Source: Flavobacterium macrobrachii
GTDB taxonomy: Bacteria > Bacteroidota > Bacteroidia > Flavobacteriales > Flavobacteriaceae
Length of the DNA: 37,062 bases
Direction: 5' to 3'
Assembly (NCBI RefSeq): GCF_014486675.1
Contig: NZ_JACTAC010000030.1
Span: 1 to 37,062, forward strand
The position numbers and the translations under genes were made by a program. This document shows positions 24,377-32,563 of this stretch, piece by piece. The stretch's first letter is position 1; each line of letters opens with the position of its first letter. The notes under the pieces were generated by a model. It was given only the letters and a program-made list of their open reading frames with translations, made no database searches and had not been told where the DNA came from.

Positions 24377-26104
24377 TTAGTTTCGGGTTAAAATTATATT
24401 GAAAGACACTTTTGTTCCCTCATTTTCTTGGCTTTCGATTGCTATAGTACCATCAAAGAGTTCGACTATTTCTTTGCAAAGGTTTAGACCTAATCCGATA
24501 CCGAGTTCACGAGTGTTTTGATTGTTAGCTTGATAGAATGAATTAAAAACATTAGCTAGTTCATCTCTTGAAATTCCAATACCATTATCTTGAATTGTCA
24601 CGTTGCATTCTAATTCAAAATCCGAGATTATTTTTTGGGTAACCAATACTTCAATGATGCCGTTTTCTGTAAACTTATTAGCATTACCAATTATATTATA
24701 AAAAAGTTGGTGGATTTTTGTAACATCGCCATAGACTTCTTCGTTAGAATTCAAATCAATTTTTATGTTTAATGTATTCTTTTTGCTTTCTACAAAAGAG
24801 GAAATGGTCGAAAGGATGTTTTTAACTTCTACTTCAAGATTAAATTTTTTATTTTGTAATGTTAGTTTTTGTCCTTCGTTTTTGGAGTATTCTAATATTT
24901 GGTTGGAAAGGAGTAATAATGAGTTTGTAGTAAACTCTATTGATTTAAAGTTGTCTTTTAAATTATCATCTTTTATAGACTGTCCTATTTTTTTACTGAA
25001 CAGCGAGATAATATTTAATGGCGAACGAATTTCGTGACTAATCATTCCCATTATTTTACTTTTGAATTCTAGACTTTGACTTATTTTTTCTTGAGCTAAT
25101 ACTAATCTTTTTTCATAAGCAAAGGATAATCTTGATAGTCCAAATAGTATTATTGAAATAATAAACATTAGAATGATTATTGCAGCTATGGAGTAGCTTC
25201 TTATTGCTTTATTGGTGTTGAATTGTTGCCTTAATTCATCATGGCTTTGTTCTTTTAATTTATTTGCCGTTAGGTTATATTCTGGTATTAAATTTTGACT
25301 TAAAGTGAGTAGTTCATTGTTTAGTTGCATTAATTGAATATCATTTTCTCTAAGGGAAGCAAAAGCTGTTTTTAATTTTTCAAATTCTTTTTGATAGTAA
25401 TAGTTTGTGGTTTGAAAAAGTCTTTTTAATTGTTCCTCGATAGTTCCGGTTTTTACTTTGTCTTTATATTTCATTGTAATAACAGTGTTAGAATGCTCTT
25501 TTTGCACTTCAATTTTTCCCGAAATTGCTCCAATCAATCTTCCTAGTAATCCTTTTTTTGCAACACTATCAACTGAAATAAAGGTTTTTGTTTTTACACT
25601 ATCTAGAATATTATTGTATAGAAAAGGATTAAACAAGTATGGTGATTTTAATTCATTATTTTTTGACAATGAATTATTACTTATTATACTATCTATTGTA
25701 TGACGAAGCTTGATACTATTTTTTTCAGTATTTTTTTTATTCTGTATAAGGTTTTTAAAGTTTATGTTTTTGTCAATATTTAATTCTAGACTTTCTAAAT
25801 CTGATTTTATATTAACAATGGCTTTGAAATAATTTTTTAGATCTTCTTCTTTTTTTGAATGTAAATAAGTTGTAAAGAAATTTTGAGATTTTAGGATTGA
25901 TGAATTTAAACTTGAAGTTTGATTTCCTATTTGATTAGCAAGATTATTATCCTCTAATCGTTTTAATAACTTACTTTCGTTACTGGTTTCGTTATACCAA
26001 ACCAGCAATCCAATTATTTGTAAAGTAATAATTAAAACAATCAACGTGTAATTGATTATTTTTCTATTTTTAAAATTAAGTTGTTTTAAGAAATTTGTTT
26101 TCAA
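24377..26104 (-). CDS. Membrane sensor histidine kinase
   Basis: In the 575-residue form the protein has one membrane helix near residues 17-35, a periplasmic part of about 270 residues with no recognised domain and many Asn, Lys and Leu residues (likely helical), a second membrane helix near 310-330, then HisKA with the phosphoacceptor H357 (MISHEIRSPLN) and HATPase_c with NIIGNANKF (N box), DNGIGIS (G1) and GLGLNLCKEIVELF (G2). I start at TTG 26104 (LKTNFLKQLN follows). An ATG at 26284 opens the same frame 60 codons earlier, but that part is unlike a kinase N-terminus and overlaps the promoter found at 26138-26171. It is paired with the response regulator downstream. The stimulus is unknown. 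Confidence 0.88.
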   Translation of the reverse strand: MKTNFLKQLNFKNRKIINYTLIVLIITLQIIGLLVWYNETSNESKLLKRLEDNNLANQIGNQTSSLNSSILKSQNFFTTYLHSKKEEDLKNYFKAIVNIKSDLESLELNIDKNINFKNLIQNKKNTEKNSIKLRHTIDSIISNNSLSKNNELKSPYLFNPFLYNNILDSVKTKTFISVDSVAKKGLLGRLIGAISGKIEVQKEHSNTVITMKYKDKVKTGTIEEQLKRLFQTTNYYYQKEFEKLKTAFASLRENDIQLMQLNNELLTLSQNLIPEYNLTANKLKEQSHDELRQQFNTNKAIRSYSIAAIIILMFIISIILFGLSRLSFAYEKRLVLAQEKISQSLEFKSKIMGMISHEIRSPLNIISLFSKKIGQSIKDDNLKDNFKSIEFTTNSLLLLSNQILEYSKNEGQKLTLQNKKFNLEVEVKNILSTISSFVESKKNTLNIKIDLNSNEEVYGDVTKIHQLFYNIIGNANKFTENGIIEVLVTQKIISDFELECNVTIQDNGIGISRDELANVFNSFYQANNQNTRELGIGLGLNLCKEIVELFDGTIAIESQENEGTKVSFNIILTRN

Positions 26105-26137
26105 TATAAGTCTAGGTTTAAAATAAAATTTGGCTCC

Positions 26138-26171
26138 CAATGTTAGTTCAACAGAAGTTTTAATGTTACAA
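26138..26171 (-). promoter_or_regulatory. Promoter of the histidine kinase operon
   Basis: On the minus strand TTG (26171-26169), 23 bases, then TAACATTG (26145-26138), a 7/8 match to TAnnTTTG. The transcript would start near 26131, about 27 bases before the TTG start codon at 26104. The motif supports the short form of the kinase. Confidence 0.4.
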
Positions 26172-26684
26172 CACAATAATCTAGCCACATATAGAATATG
26201 TATTAAATTAGTTTTAGATGTTGTACTACATTTTAGTATGTTTACACATAGTGTAACATTGTTTTTTTTATAGTTAATAATCAATACTATTTGTTAGTGT
26301 AGGATTTAACAAATACCAGAAAATGGGGCATAAACGATAATTTTTTATTTCAAATCTTGTACAAAAATAGATTACTAAGTTTTTTTATTTTGTAATACAT
26401 TGTCTAATGATGTGTAGAACTAGTTCTATAGGTAAACATATTGTAATTATTCATTAAAAAAATTAATCAGTTTTTCTAATTTAAGAAAAATATTTTCTAA
26501 AAAGGGTAATTATTTTTTAAAAAAAAAGTAGGTTTTCACACTATTTTCTGTAATATTCTCATCGGTTTGTGATAAATTGAATTTTTATTTTAAAATTTGC
26601 TGAATACCTATTGTGAACAACACAGAAAAATCTTGCTGAATGAGTATGATTAGTGATTTTACAAAAGATAAAATGAATTTATAA
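26172..26684. other. Large AT-rich intergenic region between the kinase and mazG
   Basis: About 510 bases separate two divergent genes, and no gene of its own is supported. Visible structures are an imperfect inverted repeat TTTACAC-ATA-GTGTAA near 26241-26256, the 14-base palindrome TAGAACTAGTTCTA at 26415-26428, and long A and T runs at 26511-26528. The palindrome could be an operator for the two-component system or a neighbour. No sigma-54 site or riboswitch was recognised. Confidence 0.35.
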
Positions 26685-27458
26685 ATGAACACAAGACAAC
26701 AACAATTAGAAGCTTTCAATCGATTACTCGATATTATGGAAGATTTACGCGAGAAATGTCCGTGGGATAAAAAGCAAACGCTCGAAAGTTTACGCCATTT
26801 AACCATTGAAGAAACCTATGAATTGGGCGATGCCATTTTGGATAACGATTTGGTTGAAATCAAAAAAGAGTTAGGCGATTTGTTGTTGCATATTGTTTTT
26901 TATGCCAAAATAGGAAGCGAAACCAATGCTTTTGACATTGCCGATGTTGCCAACAGTATTTGTGATAAATTAATCGATAGACATCCGCATATCTATGGCG
27001 ATGTTGTAGTTGCCGATGAAGAAGAAGTAAAACAAAATTGGGAAAAGCTAAAACTAAAAGAAGGCAAAAAATCAGTATTAGAAGGAGTTCCAAAAAGTTT
27101 ACCCGCATTAGTTAAAGCCAGTCGTATTCAAGACAAAGTAAAAGGCGTAGGATTTGATTGGGAAGAACCACATCAAGTTTGGGATAAAGTTCAGGAAGAA
27201 TTACAAGAACTTCAAATTGAGGTTCAAGCAGGAAATCAGGATAAAATGGAAAGTGAATTTGGCGATGTTTTATTTTCTATGATAAACTACGCACGTTTTC
27301 TAAAAGTCAATCCCGAAGATGCTTTGGAACGAACGAATAAAAAATTCATAAAACGATTTCAATATTTAGAAAGTAAAGCTTACGAACTTGGAAAACCACT
27401 CGCTGATATGACTTTAGCTGAAATGGATGTTTTTTGGGAAGAAGCTAAAAAGTTGTAG
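26685..27458 (+). CDS. mazG: Nucleoside triphosphate pyrophosphohydrolase MazG
   Basis: The 257-residue protein (E. coli MazG: 263) cleaves NTPs to NMP and PPi, which cleans the nucleotide pool. It has two MazG domains: the first with LREKCPWDKKQTLESLRHLTIEETYELGDAI and KELGDLLLHIVFYAKIGSE, where the Glu and Asp residues bind Mg2+, and the second with DKMESEFGDVLFSMINYARF. The start ATG at 26685 gives MNTRQQQLEAFNRLLDIM, the usual family beginning. It is the first plus-strand gene after a long gap and is separated by 125 bases from the permease gene, so it is probably monocistronic. A weak possible hairpin (CCCT and AGGG with CTTTTT after it) lies near 27467-27494. Confidence 0.95.
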   Translation: MNTRQQQLEAFNRLLDIMEDLREKCPWDKKQTLESLRHLTIEETYELGDAILDNDLVEIKKELGDLLLHIVFYAKIGSETNAFDIADVANSICDKLIDRHPHIYGDVVVADEEEVKQNWEKLKLKEGKKSVLEGVPKSLPALVKASRIQDKVKGVGFDWEEPHQVWDKVQEELQELQIEVQAGNQDKMESEFGDVLFSMINYARFLKVNPEDALERTNKKFIKRFQYLESKAYELGKPLADMTLAEMDVFWEEAKKL

Positions 27459-27519
27459 ATTTTTAACCCTGAGCTTAGTACAAGGGCTTTTTAACTTAGA
27501 TAAGTTAAGTCTTTTTTCT

Positions 27520-27555
27520 TTGTTCTATTTTCTTTTCTCTATTTAACTATATTTG
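27520..27555 (+). promoter_or_regulatory. Promoter of the amino acid permease gene
   Basis: TTG (27520-27522), 25 bases, then a perfect -7 box TATATTTG (27548-27555). The spacing is slightly long. The start would be near 27562, giving a leader of about 22 bases that contains repeated CCAA words before the ATG at 27584. Confidence 0.45.
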
Positions 27556-27583
27556 AAAAACCAACCAACCAAAAAACTAAAAT

Positions 27584-29029
27584 ATGTCTGAAACAAAGCA
27601 CGAGTTAAAACGCTCATTAGGATTAATTGACGCCACGAGCTTAGTTGCCGGTTCCATGATAGGTTCTGGTATTTTTATTGTTACTTCCCAAATGGCGCGC
27701 GATGTCGGTTCCGCGGGTTGGTTAATCGTTTTATGGCTAATCACAGGTTTGTTAACTATGTCAGCCGCGTTGAGTTATGGCGAATTAGCCGGAATGATGC
27801 CAACAGCTGGCGGACAATTTGTTTACATTCAACGTGCTTACGGAAAACTTGCTTCGTTTCTTTATGGGTGGACCGTTTTTACGGTTATTCAAACCGGAGT
27901 TATCGCTGCTGTTGCTGTGGCTTTTGCCAATTATACCGCCGTTTTTTTTCCTGCTTTAGAAAATAAAATTATAGAATTTGGTACCAATTATTCGTTTACC
28001 AATAAGCAAATATTTGCAATGGTAAGTATCGTTTTACTCACATATATCAATACTAAAGGTGTAAAAAGTGGAAAAACATTGCAGTTGATTTTTACGTTTG
28101 CCAAACTTTTTGCTCTTTTTGCTTTAATCTTTTTCGGATTGTATGTTGGTTTACAAAGCGATGTTTTAGCGGATAATTTTACCAATATGTGGCAAGCGTC
28201 CAAAACCATTTCAAATCCTGATGGTTCAATATCGGTAAGGCAATTAACAGGTGTTGCTTTGCTTGGTGTTTTGGGAGCAACGATTATCAATTCCTTATTT
28301 TCGAGCGATGCGTGGAATAACGTAACCTTTATTGCTGGCGAAATTAAAGAACCCAAAAAGAACATTCCGCGAAGTCTTTTCCTTGGAACAACAATTGTAA
28401 CGATTATTTATATTTTGGCAAATATCGCTTATTTGGCACTTTTACCCATGTCTGGAATTCCTGATGGAACAACTGTTGCCGAAAACGGAATTATGTTTGC
28501 TGCACAAGATAGAGTTGGAGCTGCTGCTGCCAATGTCATGATGGGAAATATTGGTGTTTTTGTGATGGCAGGTTTGATTATGGTTTCTACTTTTGGATGT
28601 AATACTGGATTAGTTTTGGCTGGCGGACGAATTTTTTATGCCATGGCAAAAGACGGATTGTTTTTCAAAAAAGCAGCCGAACTAAACCAACACGATGTGC
28701 CCGAAAAAGCACTTTGGGTACAATGTATTTGGGCTTGCGTGCTTTGTGTTTCAGGGAAATATGGTGATTTGTTAACCTATGCAACCTTTGCTTCGCTATT
28801 ATTTTACATGCTAACGATTTACGGCATTTTTATTCTGAGAAAAAAAGAACCTGATACCGAACGACCATACAAAGCATTTGGTTATCCGTTTATACCAGTG
28901 TTATATATTGTAATTACGGCATTAATTTGCTTTGCGTTATTGGTTAACGATACTGTGAATACAGGATTAGGTTTGTTTATTGTAGCACTTGGAATTCCAG
29001 TGTATTATTTGTTTATGAAGAAGGGGTAA
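27584..29029 (+). CDS. APC-family amino acid permease
   Basis: The 481-residue protein has twelve hydrophobic segments and the family's first-helix motif GSMIGSGIFIVTSQ, the substrate-binding break seen in amino acid and polyamine transporters. Other helix motifs are AALSYGELAGMMPTAGGQFVYIQRAYG and NVTFIAGEIKEPKKNIPRSLFLGT, both standard for the amino acid/polyamine/organocation superfamily. It imports or exchanges an amino acid; the substrate cannot be told. The C-terminal part (KKEPDTERPYKAFGYPF) matches the L-type/basic amino acid exchangers. It has its own promoter upstream and is followed by a 265-base gap. Confidence 0.92.
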   Translation: MSETKHELKRSLGLIDATSLVAGSMIGSGIFIVTSQMARDVGSAGWLIVLWLITGLLTMSAALSYGELAGMMPTAGGQFVYIQRAYGKLASFLYGWTVFTVIQTGVIAAVAVAFANYTAVFFPALENKIIEFGTNYSFTNKQIFAMVSIVLLTYINTKGVKSGKTLQLIFTFAKLFALFALIFFGLYVGLQSDVLADNFTNMWQASKTISNPDGSISVRQLTGVALLGVLGATIINSLFSSDAWNNVTFIAGEIKEPKKNIPRSLFLGTTIVTIIYILANIAYLALLPMSGIPDGTTVAENGIMFAAQDRVGAAAANVMMGNIGVFVMAGLIMVSTFGCNTGLVLAGGRIFYAMAKDGLFFKKAAELNQHDVPEKALWVQCIWACVLCVSGKYGDLLTYATFASLLFYMLTIYGIFILRKKEPDTERPYKAFGYPFIPVLYIVITALICFALLVNDTVNTGLGLFIVALGIPVYYLFMKKG

Positions 29030-29294
29030 TTATTGGTTTTGGATGGTTAGAAATACAAACTACTGAAGTTAATTAATAAAGTGTACTATTTATAAAAGCT
29101 TTTAAAAAGTTGAACTCTTATCATCATGCTATAAAATACAAAAGTCGATCTGGAGCGATCGACTATTGTGGTGAGGTGTAACTTCTTTTCAGAATCCTCG
29201 TTACAAATATAAGTTTTAATTATTAATTACGAATTATAAATTGAGAATTATTTTACTTCAAAACGATATTTATTTTCTAACTTCTAATTTTCAA
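29030..29294. other. Intergenic region with hairpin between convergent permease and lpxD-like genes
   Basis: The gap holds a clear hairpin, AGTCGATC (29143-29150) with GATCGACT (29157-29164) and a six-base loop, but without a T tract directly after it. Next to it are interleaved pairs GAGG (29173-29176)/CCTC (29196-29199) and GTAAC (29178-29182)/GTTAC (29200-29204), which could form a pseudoknot. An AT-rich block from 29205 contains AATTACGAATTATAAATT (29225-29242), a word similar to one at 23624-23641. I see no gene. Confidence 0.4.
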
Positions 29295-30293
29295 CTATTT
29301 ATTAGAATCTCTCACCAATCTTTTTAAAATTGCCCATTGCTTCAAAGCATCCCGAGCATCAACAGCTGGATAACCCAATACTGTTTTTCCAGATTCAATG
29401 TCACAAGCAACACCTGAACCTGCGCCAATAATTGCGCCATCTCCAATATTGGTATGGTCTTTTATCGAAGCACTTCCGCCAATAATAACACCGTTTCCTA
29501 GAGTTACCGAACCAGCCAAACCTGAATTTCCAGCCATAATACAGTATTTTCCAAGTTTAGAGTTGTGTCCAATTTGAACTAAATTATAAATTTTACAACC
29601 ATCGCCTAAAATTGTTGAACTAAATTTTCCTCTATCTACACAAGAATTAGCACCAATTTCAACAGCATTACCAATTATAACATTTCCAATTTGAGGAATT
29701 TTTACCAATCCTTTCTCTGGACAAGGTCGAAACCCAAAACCATCTGCACCAATGGTACAATTTGGATGTAAAATGCAATAACTTCCAACATGGCATCGTT
29801 CACGAATTACAGTTCCTGACCAAATGACGGTATTTTTACCAATTGTACATTCGTCCAAAATAGTAACATTAGGATAAATTATGGTATTTTCACCAATAAC
29901 AACATTTGGACCAATGTAACTTCCAGCTCCAACTTTTACTCCATTTCCTATAGAAGCAGTGTCGTCAATGATTGCTGTTGGATGAATACTAACTGAGAAA
30001 ATTGGTGGAGCAGGAGCAAAGAGTTCCAAGACTTGTGACATGGCTAAATCGGCATTTTTTACTTTAATAAAAGCACGATTTTCACCTGGTTCAATAGAAA
30101 TGTCTTGGTTTACAATTGCTACACAAGCTTTGGAAGTTGCCCAAAGTTTTTCGTATTTTTTGTTACCAATAAAAGATATTTCTGTTTCCGATGCAGATTC
30201 TAGTTGTTCTGGTGCGGTTATTTTTAACGATGTGCTACCTACGATTTCGCCTTGTAGCACATCATTTATTTCTTGAATTGAGAAAGAAGTCAT
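29295..30293 (-). CDS. lpxD: LpxD-family UDP-3-O-acylglucosamine N-acyltransferase
   Basis: This 332-residue protein (E. coli LpxD: 341) belongs to the left-handed beta-helix acyltransferases. The N-terminal uridine-binding part (about 1-100) is followed by hexapeptide repeats from about residue 105 (IHPTAIIDDTASIGNGVKVGA, IGENTIIYPNVTI) and the family's LHPNCTIGADGFGFRPCPE and VQIGHNSKLGKYCIMAGNSG regions; the His in QIGHNS is the expected catalytic base. It adds the N-linked acyl chain in lipid A synthesis. The start ATG at 30293 gives MTSFSIQEINDVLQGEIVG; an ATG at 30338 would add 15 unlikely residues. It follows prfB by 83 bases rather than lying in a lipid A operon, so it may be a second LpxD-like copy with a different acceptor. 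Confidence 0.85.
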   Translation of the reverse strand: MTSFSIQEINDVLQGEIVGSTSLKITAPEQLESASETEISFIGNKKYEKLWATSKACVAIVNQDISIEPGENRAFIKVKNADLAMSQVLELFAPAPPIFSVSIHPTAIIDDTASIGNGVKVGAGSYIGPNVVIGENTIIYPNVTILDECTIGKNTVIWSGTVIRERCHVGSYCILHPNCTIGADGFGFRPCPEKGLVKIPQIGNVIIGNAVEIGANSCVDRGKFSSTILGDGCKIYNLVQIGHNSKLGKYCIMAGNSGLAGSVTLGNGVIIGGSASIKDHTNIGDGAIIGAGSGVACDIESGKTVLGYPAVDARDALKQWAILKRLVRDSNK

Positions 30294-30376
30294 AATTGTT
30301 TTGGTTGGTTTTAAGGCTTCAAATAAAAGGAATTGCATTTGAATTTCCTAATAAACCAAATTACAAAAATAGTATC

Positions 30377-31472
30377 TTACTCTTCTTTTTGTCCCATCAT
30401 CATTAAATAAGCTTTTAAAAACTCATCAATTTCACCATTCATAACACCTTCAACATCACTAGTTTCATAGCTTGAACGTACGTCTTTAACCAATTTGTAG
30501 GGATGCATAACATAGTTACGGATTTGTGAACCCCATTCGATTTTCATCTTTCCGGCTTCGATGTCGCTTCGTTGGGCTTGCTGTTTTTTTAGCTCTATTT
30601 CATACAATTGTGATTTTAACATTTGCATAGCACGTTGACGGTTATCTTGTTGAGAACGTGTTTCCGAACATTGAATTTGAATTCCTGTTGGTTTGTGAAA
30701 CAACTGCACTTTGGTTTCGACTTTATTTACGTTTTGTCCACCTGCACCGCTCGAACGAGAAGTAATGATTTCAATATCAGCAGGATTAATTTCTATTTCG
30801 ATAGTATCATCAACTAAGGGATAAACATAAACAGAGGCAAACGAAGTATGACGTTTAGCATTGCTATCAAATGGTGAAATACGAACCAATCGATGCACAC
30901 CATTTTCACCTTTTAAATAACCAAAAGCATAATCGCCTTCAATTTCTAATGTAACGGTTTTAATTCCTGCAACATCGCCTTCCTGAAAGTTGAGTTCTTT
31001 TACTTTGTAACCTTGACTTTCTGCCCACATTAAGTACATTCGCATCAACATCGAAGCCCAATCGCAACTTTCGGTTCCACCAGCTCCAGCCGTAATTTGC
31101 AGTACAGCACTTAAGCTATCACCTTCATCAGAAAGCATGTTTTTAAACTCTAAATTTTCAATATGAGCATTGGTTAGTTCATATTGATTGTCTAGTTCTT
31201 CTTCGGTGGCATCGCCGTCTTTAAAGAATTCGTAGGTAATTTGAAGCTCTTCGCAAAGGTTTTCTCCTTTTTCAAAATCTTCTACCCATTTTTTCTTCGA
31301 ACGCAGGTTTTTTACAATAATTTCGGCTTCTTTGGCATTGTTCCAAAAATCGGGCGCAAAAGTTTTTTCTTCCTCGTTGGTAATTTCAATTAGCTTAGCA
31401 TCAATGTCAAAGATACCTCCTCAACGCACCAAGACGTTCTACAATACCTTTTATTTGTTCGGTATTTGTCAT
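30377..31472 (-). CDS. prfB: Peptide chain release factor 2, expressed by +1 frameshifting
   Basis: RF2 reads UGA and UAA and releases the finished peptide. The gene is split. The first frame runs from ATG 31472 for 21 codons ([21 protein letters not shown]) to TGA at 31409-31407; the second is read by slipping one base so that GAC at 31408-31406 follows CTT, and continues to the stop ending at 30377, for 364 residues (E. coli: 365). The second frame shows the stop-codon recognition SPF near 199-201 and the catalytic GGQ near 244-246 ([13 protein letters not shown]). The first in-frame ATG of the second part is at 31138, so an annotation starting there would lack 111 residues. A -7 box lies upstream at 31495-31502. 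Confidence 0.95.
31406..31421 (-). promoter_or_regulatory. Programmed +1 frameshift site of prfB
   Basis: On the minus strand the order is AGGAGG (31421-31416), TAT, CTT, TGA, C. The Shine-Dalgarno-like AGGAGG sits three bases before the CTT slip codon, as in E. coli (AGGGGG-TAT-CTT-TGA-C). When RF2 is scarce the ribosome pauses at UGA, slips from CUU to UUU and continues in the +1 frame; when it is plentiful, termination occurs. This is autoregulation. Confidence 0.95.
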
Positions 31473-31488
31473 AAATAATGTAGTTTTG
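31455..31488 (+). promoter_or_regulatory. Promoter of the threonine aldolase gene
   Basis: TTG (31455-31457), 23 bases, then a perfect -7 box TAGTTTTG (31481-31488). It lies partly inside the start of prfB on the other strand. Transcription should start near 31495, about 43 bases before the ATG at 31538. Confidence 0.55.
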
Positions 31489-31494
31489 TTGTCG

Positions 31495-31502
31495 CAAATG
31501 TA
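31495..31502 (-). promoter_or_regulatory. -7 element of prfB
   Basis: The minus strand reads TACATTTG, a full match to TAnnTTTG, 22 bases before the prfB ATG. No -33 TTG at normal spacing. It lies on the initiation region of the divergent threonine aldolase promoter, so the two promoters overlap head to head. Confidence 0.45.
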
Positions 31503-31505
31503 GGT

Positions 31506-31521
31506 ACAATTCGTGAATTGT
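31506..31521. promoter_or_regulatory. 16-base dyad in the prfB-ltaE intergenic region
   Basis: ACAATTC (31506-31512), two bases, GAATTGT (31515-31521) is a perfect inverted repeat between the two divergent genes. It lies just upstream of the prfB -7 box on the minus strand and in the leader of the threonine aldolase message on the plus strand, so it could be an operator or an RNA hairpin. Confidence 0.35.
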
Positions 31522-31537
31522 CCGAATATAAAATGAT

Positions 31538-32563
31538 ATGGAAATTAATTTAATCAGTGATACAGTTACTAAACCTTCAACAGAAATGTTGAAAGCAATG
31601 TTTAATGCTAAAGTTGGCGATGATGTTTTTAAACAAGATCCAACAGTAAATGAGTTTGAAAAAATTGTAGCGGATTTATTTGGAATGGAAGCGGCATTGT
31701 TTTTTCCTTCGGGAACGATGGCAAACCAAACGGCAATTAAACTAAATACCAATCCTGGTGATCAAATTATTTGCGATAAATGGTCGCACATTCACTTGTA
31801 TGAATCGGGTGGTGCTTCGTTTAATAGCGGTGTCAATTTTAATTTGTTGGACGGAAATCGAGGAATGATTTCGATGGAACAAGTAAAAAACGGAATTAAC
31901 GATCCCGAATTTTATCATGCGCCATTGTCCAAAATGGTTAGTATTGAAAATACAACTAATAAAGGTGGCGGAGCTTGTTACGACTTGGAAGAATTACAAA
32001 AAATAAAACAAGTTTGTATCGATAATAACTTGAAATTTCATTTGGATGGTGCGCGACTTTGGAATGCATTAATTGCAAAAAAACAACATCCTAGACAGTT
32101 TGGAGCATTGTTTGACACGATTTCGGTTTGTTTTTCAAAAGGTTTGGGCTGTCCGGTTGGCTCCATTTTGGTTTCTGATAAAGATACAATTAATCGAGCA
32201 CTTCGAATTCGAAAGATTTTTGGCGGCAATATGCGTCAATCGGGTTATTTAGCCGCAGCAGGAATTTATGCTTTACACAACAATATCAATAGGTTAGAAG
32301 AAGACCACAAACGCGCCAAGGAATTAGGCAAAGTCTTGTCACGTTTGAATTGGGTAAAAACCGTTGAACCTGTTGAAACCAATATTGTCATTTTTTCGGT
32401 AAATGATGGAATTGATGATAAATTAGTCATCGAAAAATTAAAGCAAAAACGAATAGGAATTAGTTTAATGGCAAAAAATACGTTACGAATGGTTACTCAT
32501 TTGGATTACAAACAAGTTATGCATGAGTATGTGATTGATGCTTTGGAAAAGATTGTTTTTTAA
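31538..32563 (+). CDS. ltaE: Low-specificity L-threonine aldolase
   Basis: The 341-residue PLP enzyme cleaves threonine and allo-threonine to glycine and acetaldehyde. It starts MEINLISDTVTKPSTEMLKAM, with the SDTVTKP family motif, and has ALFFPSGTMANQTAI (cofactor phosphate contact), HLDGARLWNA (ring-stacking and Asp) and CFSKGLGCPVGS, in which the Lys near residue 202 forms the Schiff base. It belongs to the beta-eliminating lyase family. It is divergent from prfB and its stop codon is adjacent to the stop of the convergent sulfite-exporter-like gene (32564), with no space for a terminator. Confidence 0.93.
   Translation: MEINLISDTVTKPSTEMLKAMFNAKVGDDVFKQDPTVNEFEKIVADLFGMEAALFFPSGTMANQTAIKLNTNPGDQIICDKWSHIHLYESGGASFNSGVNFNLLDGNRGMISMEQVKNGINDPEFYHAPLSKMVSIENTTNKGGGACYDLEELQKIKQVCIDNNLKFHLDGARLWNALIAKKQHPRQFGALFDTISVCFSKGLGCPVGSILVSDKDTINRALRIRKIFGGNMRQSGYLAAAGIYALHNNINRLEEDHKRAKELGKVLSRLNWVKTVEPVETNIVIFSVNDGIDDKLVIEKLKQKRIGISLMAKNTLRMVTHLDYKQVMHEYVIDALEKIVF

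Noticed and set aside
26105..26284. Sixty-codon N-terminal extension of the histidine kinase from the upstream ATG
   Set aside because: Its composition is unlike a kinase N-terminus, and it overlaps a promoter-like sequence (26138-26171). The TTG at 26104 gives a normal start with a membrane helix.
29143..29164. Eight-base hairpin after the permease gene as a terminator
   Set aside because: The stem is good but no T tract follows on either strand, so I list it as a structure in the gap and not as a terminator.
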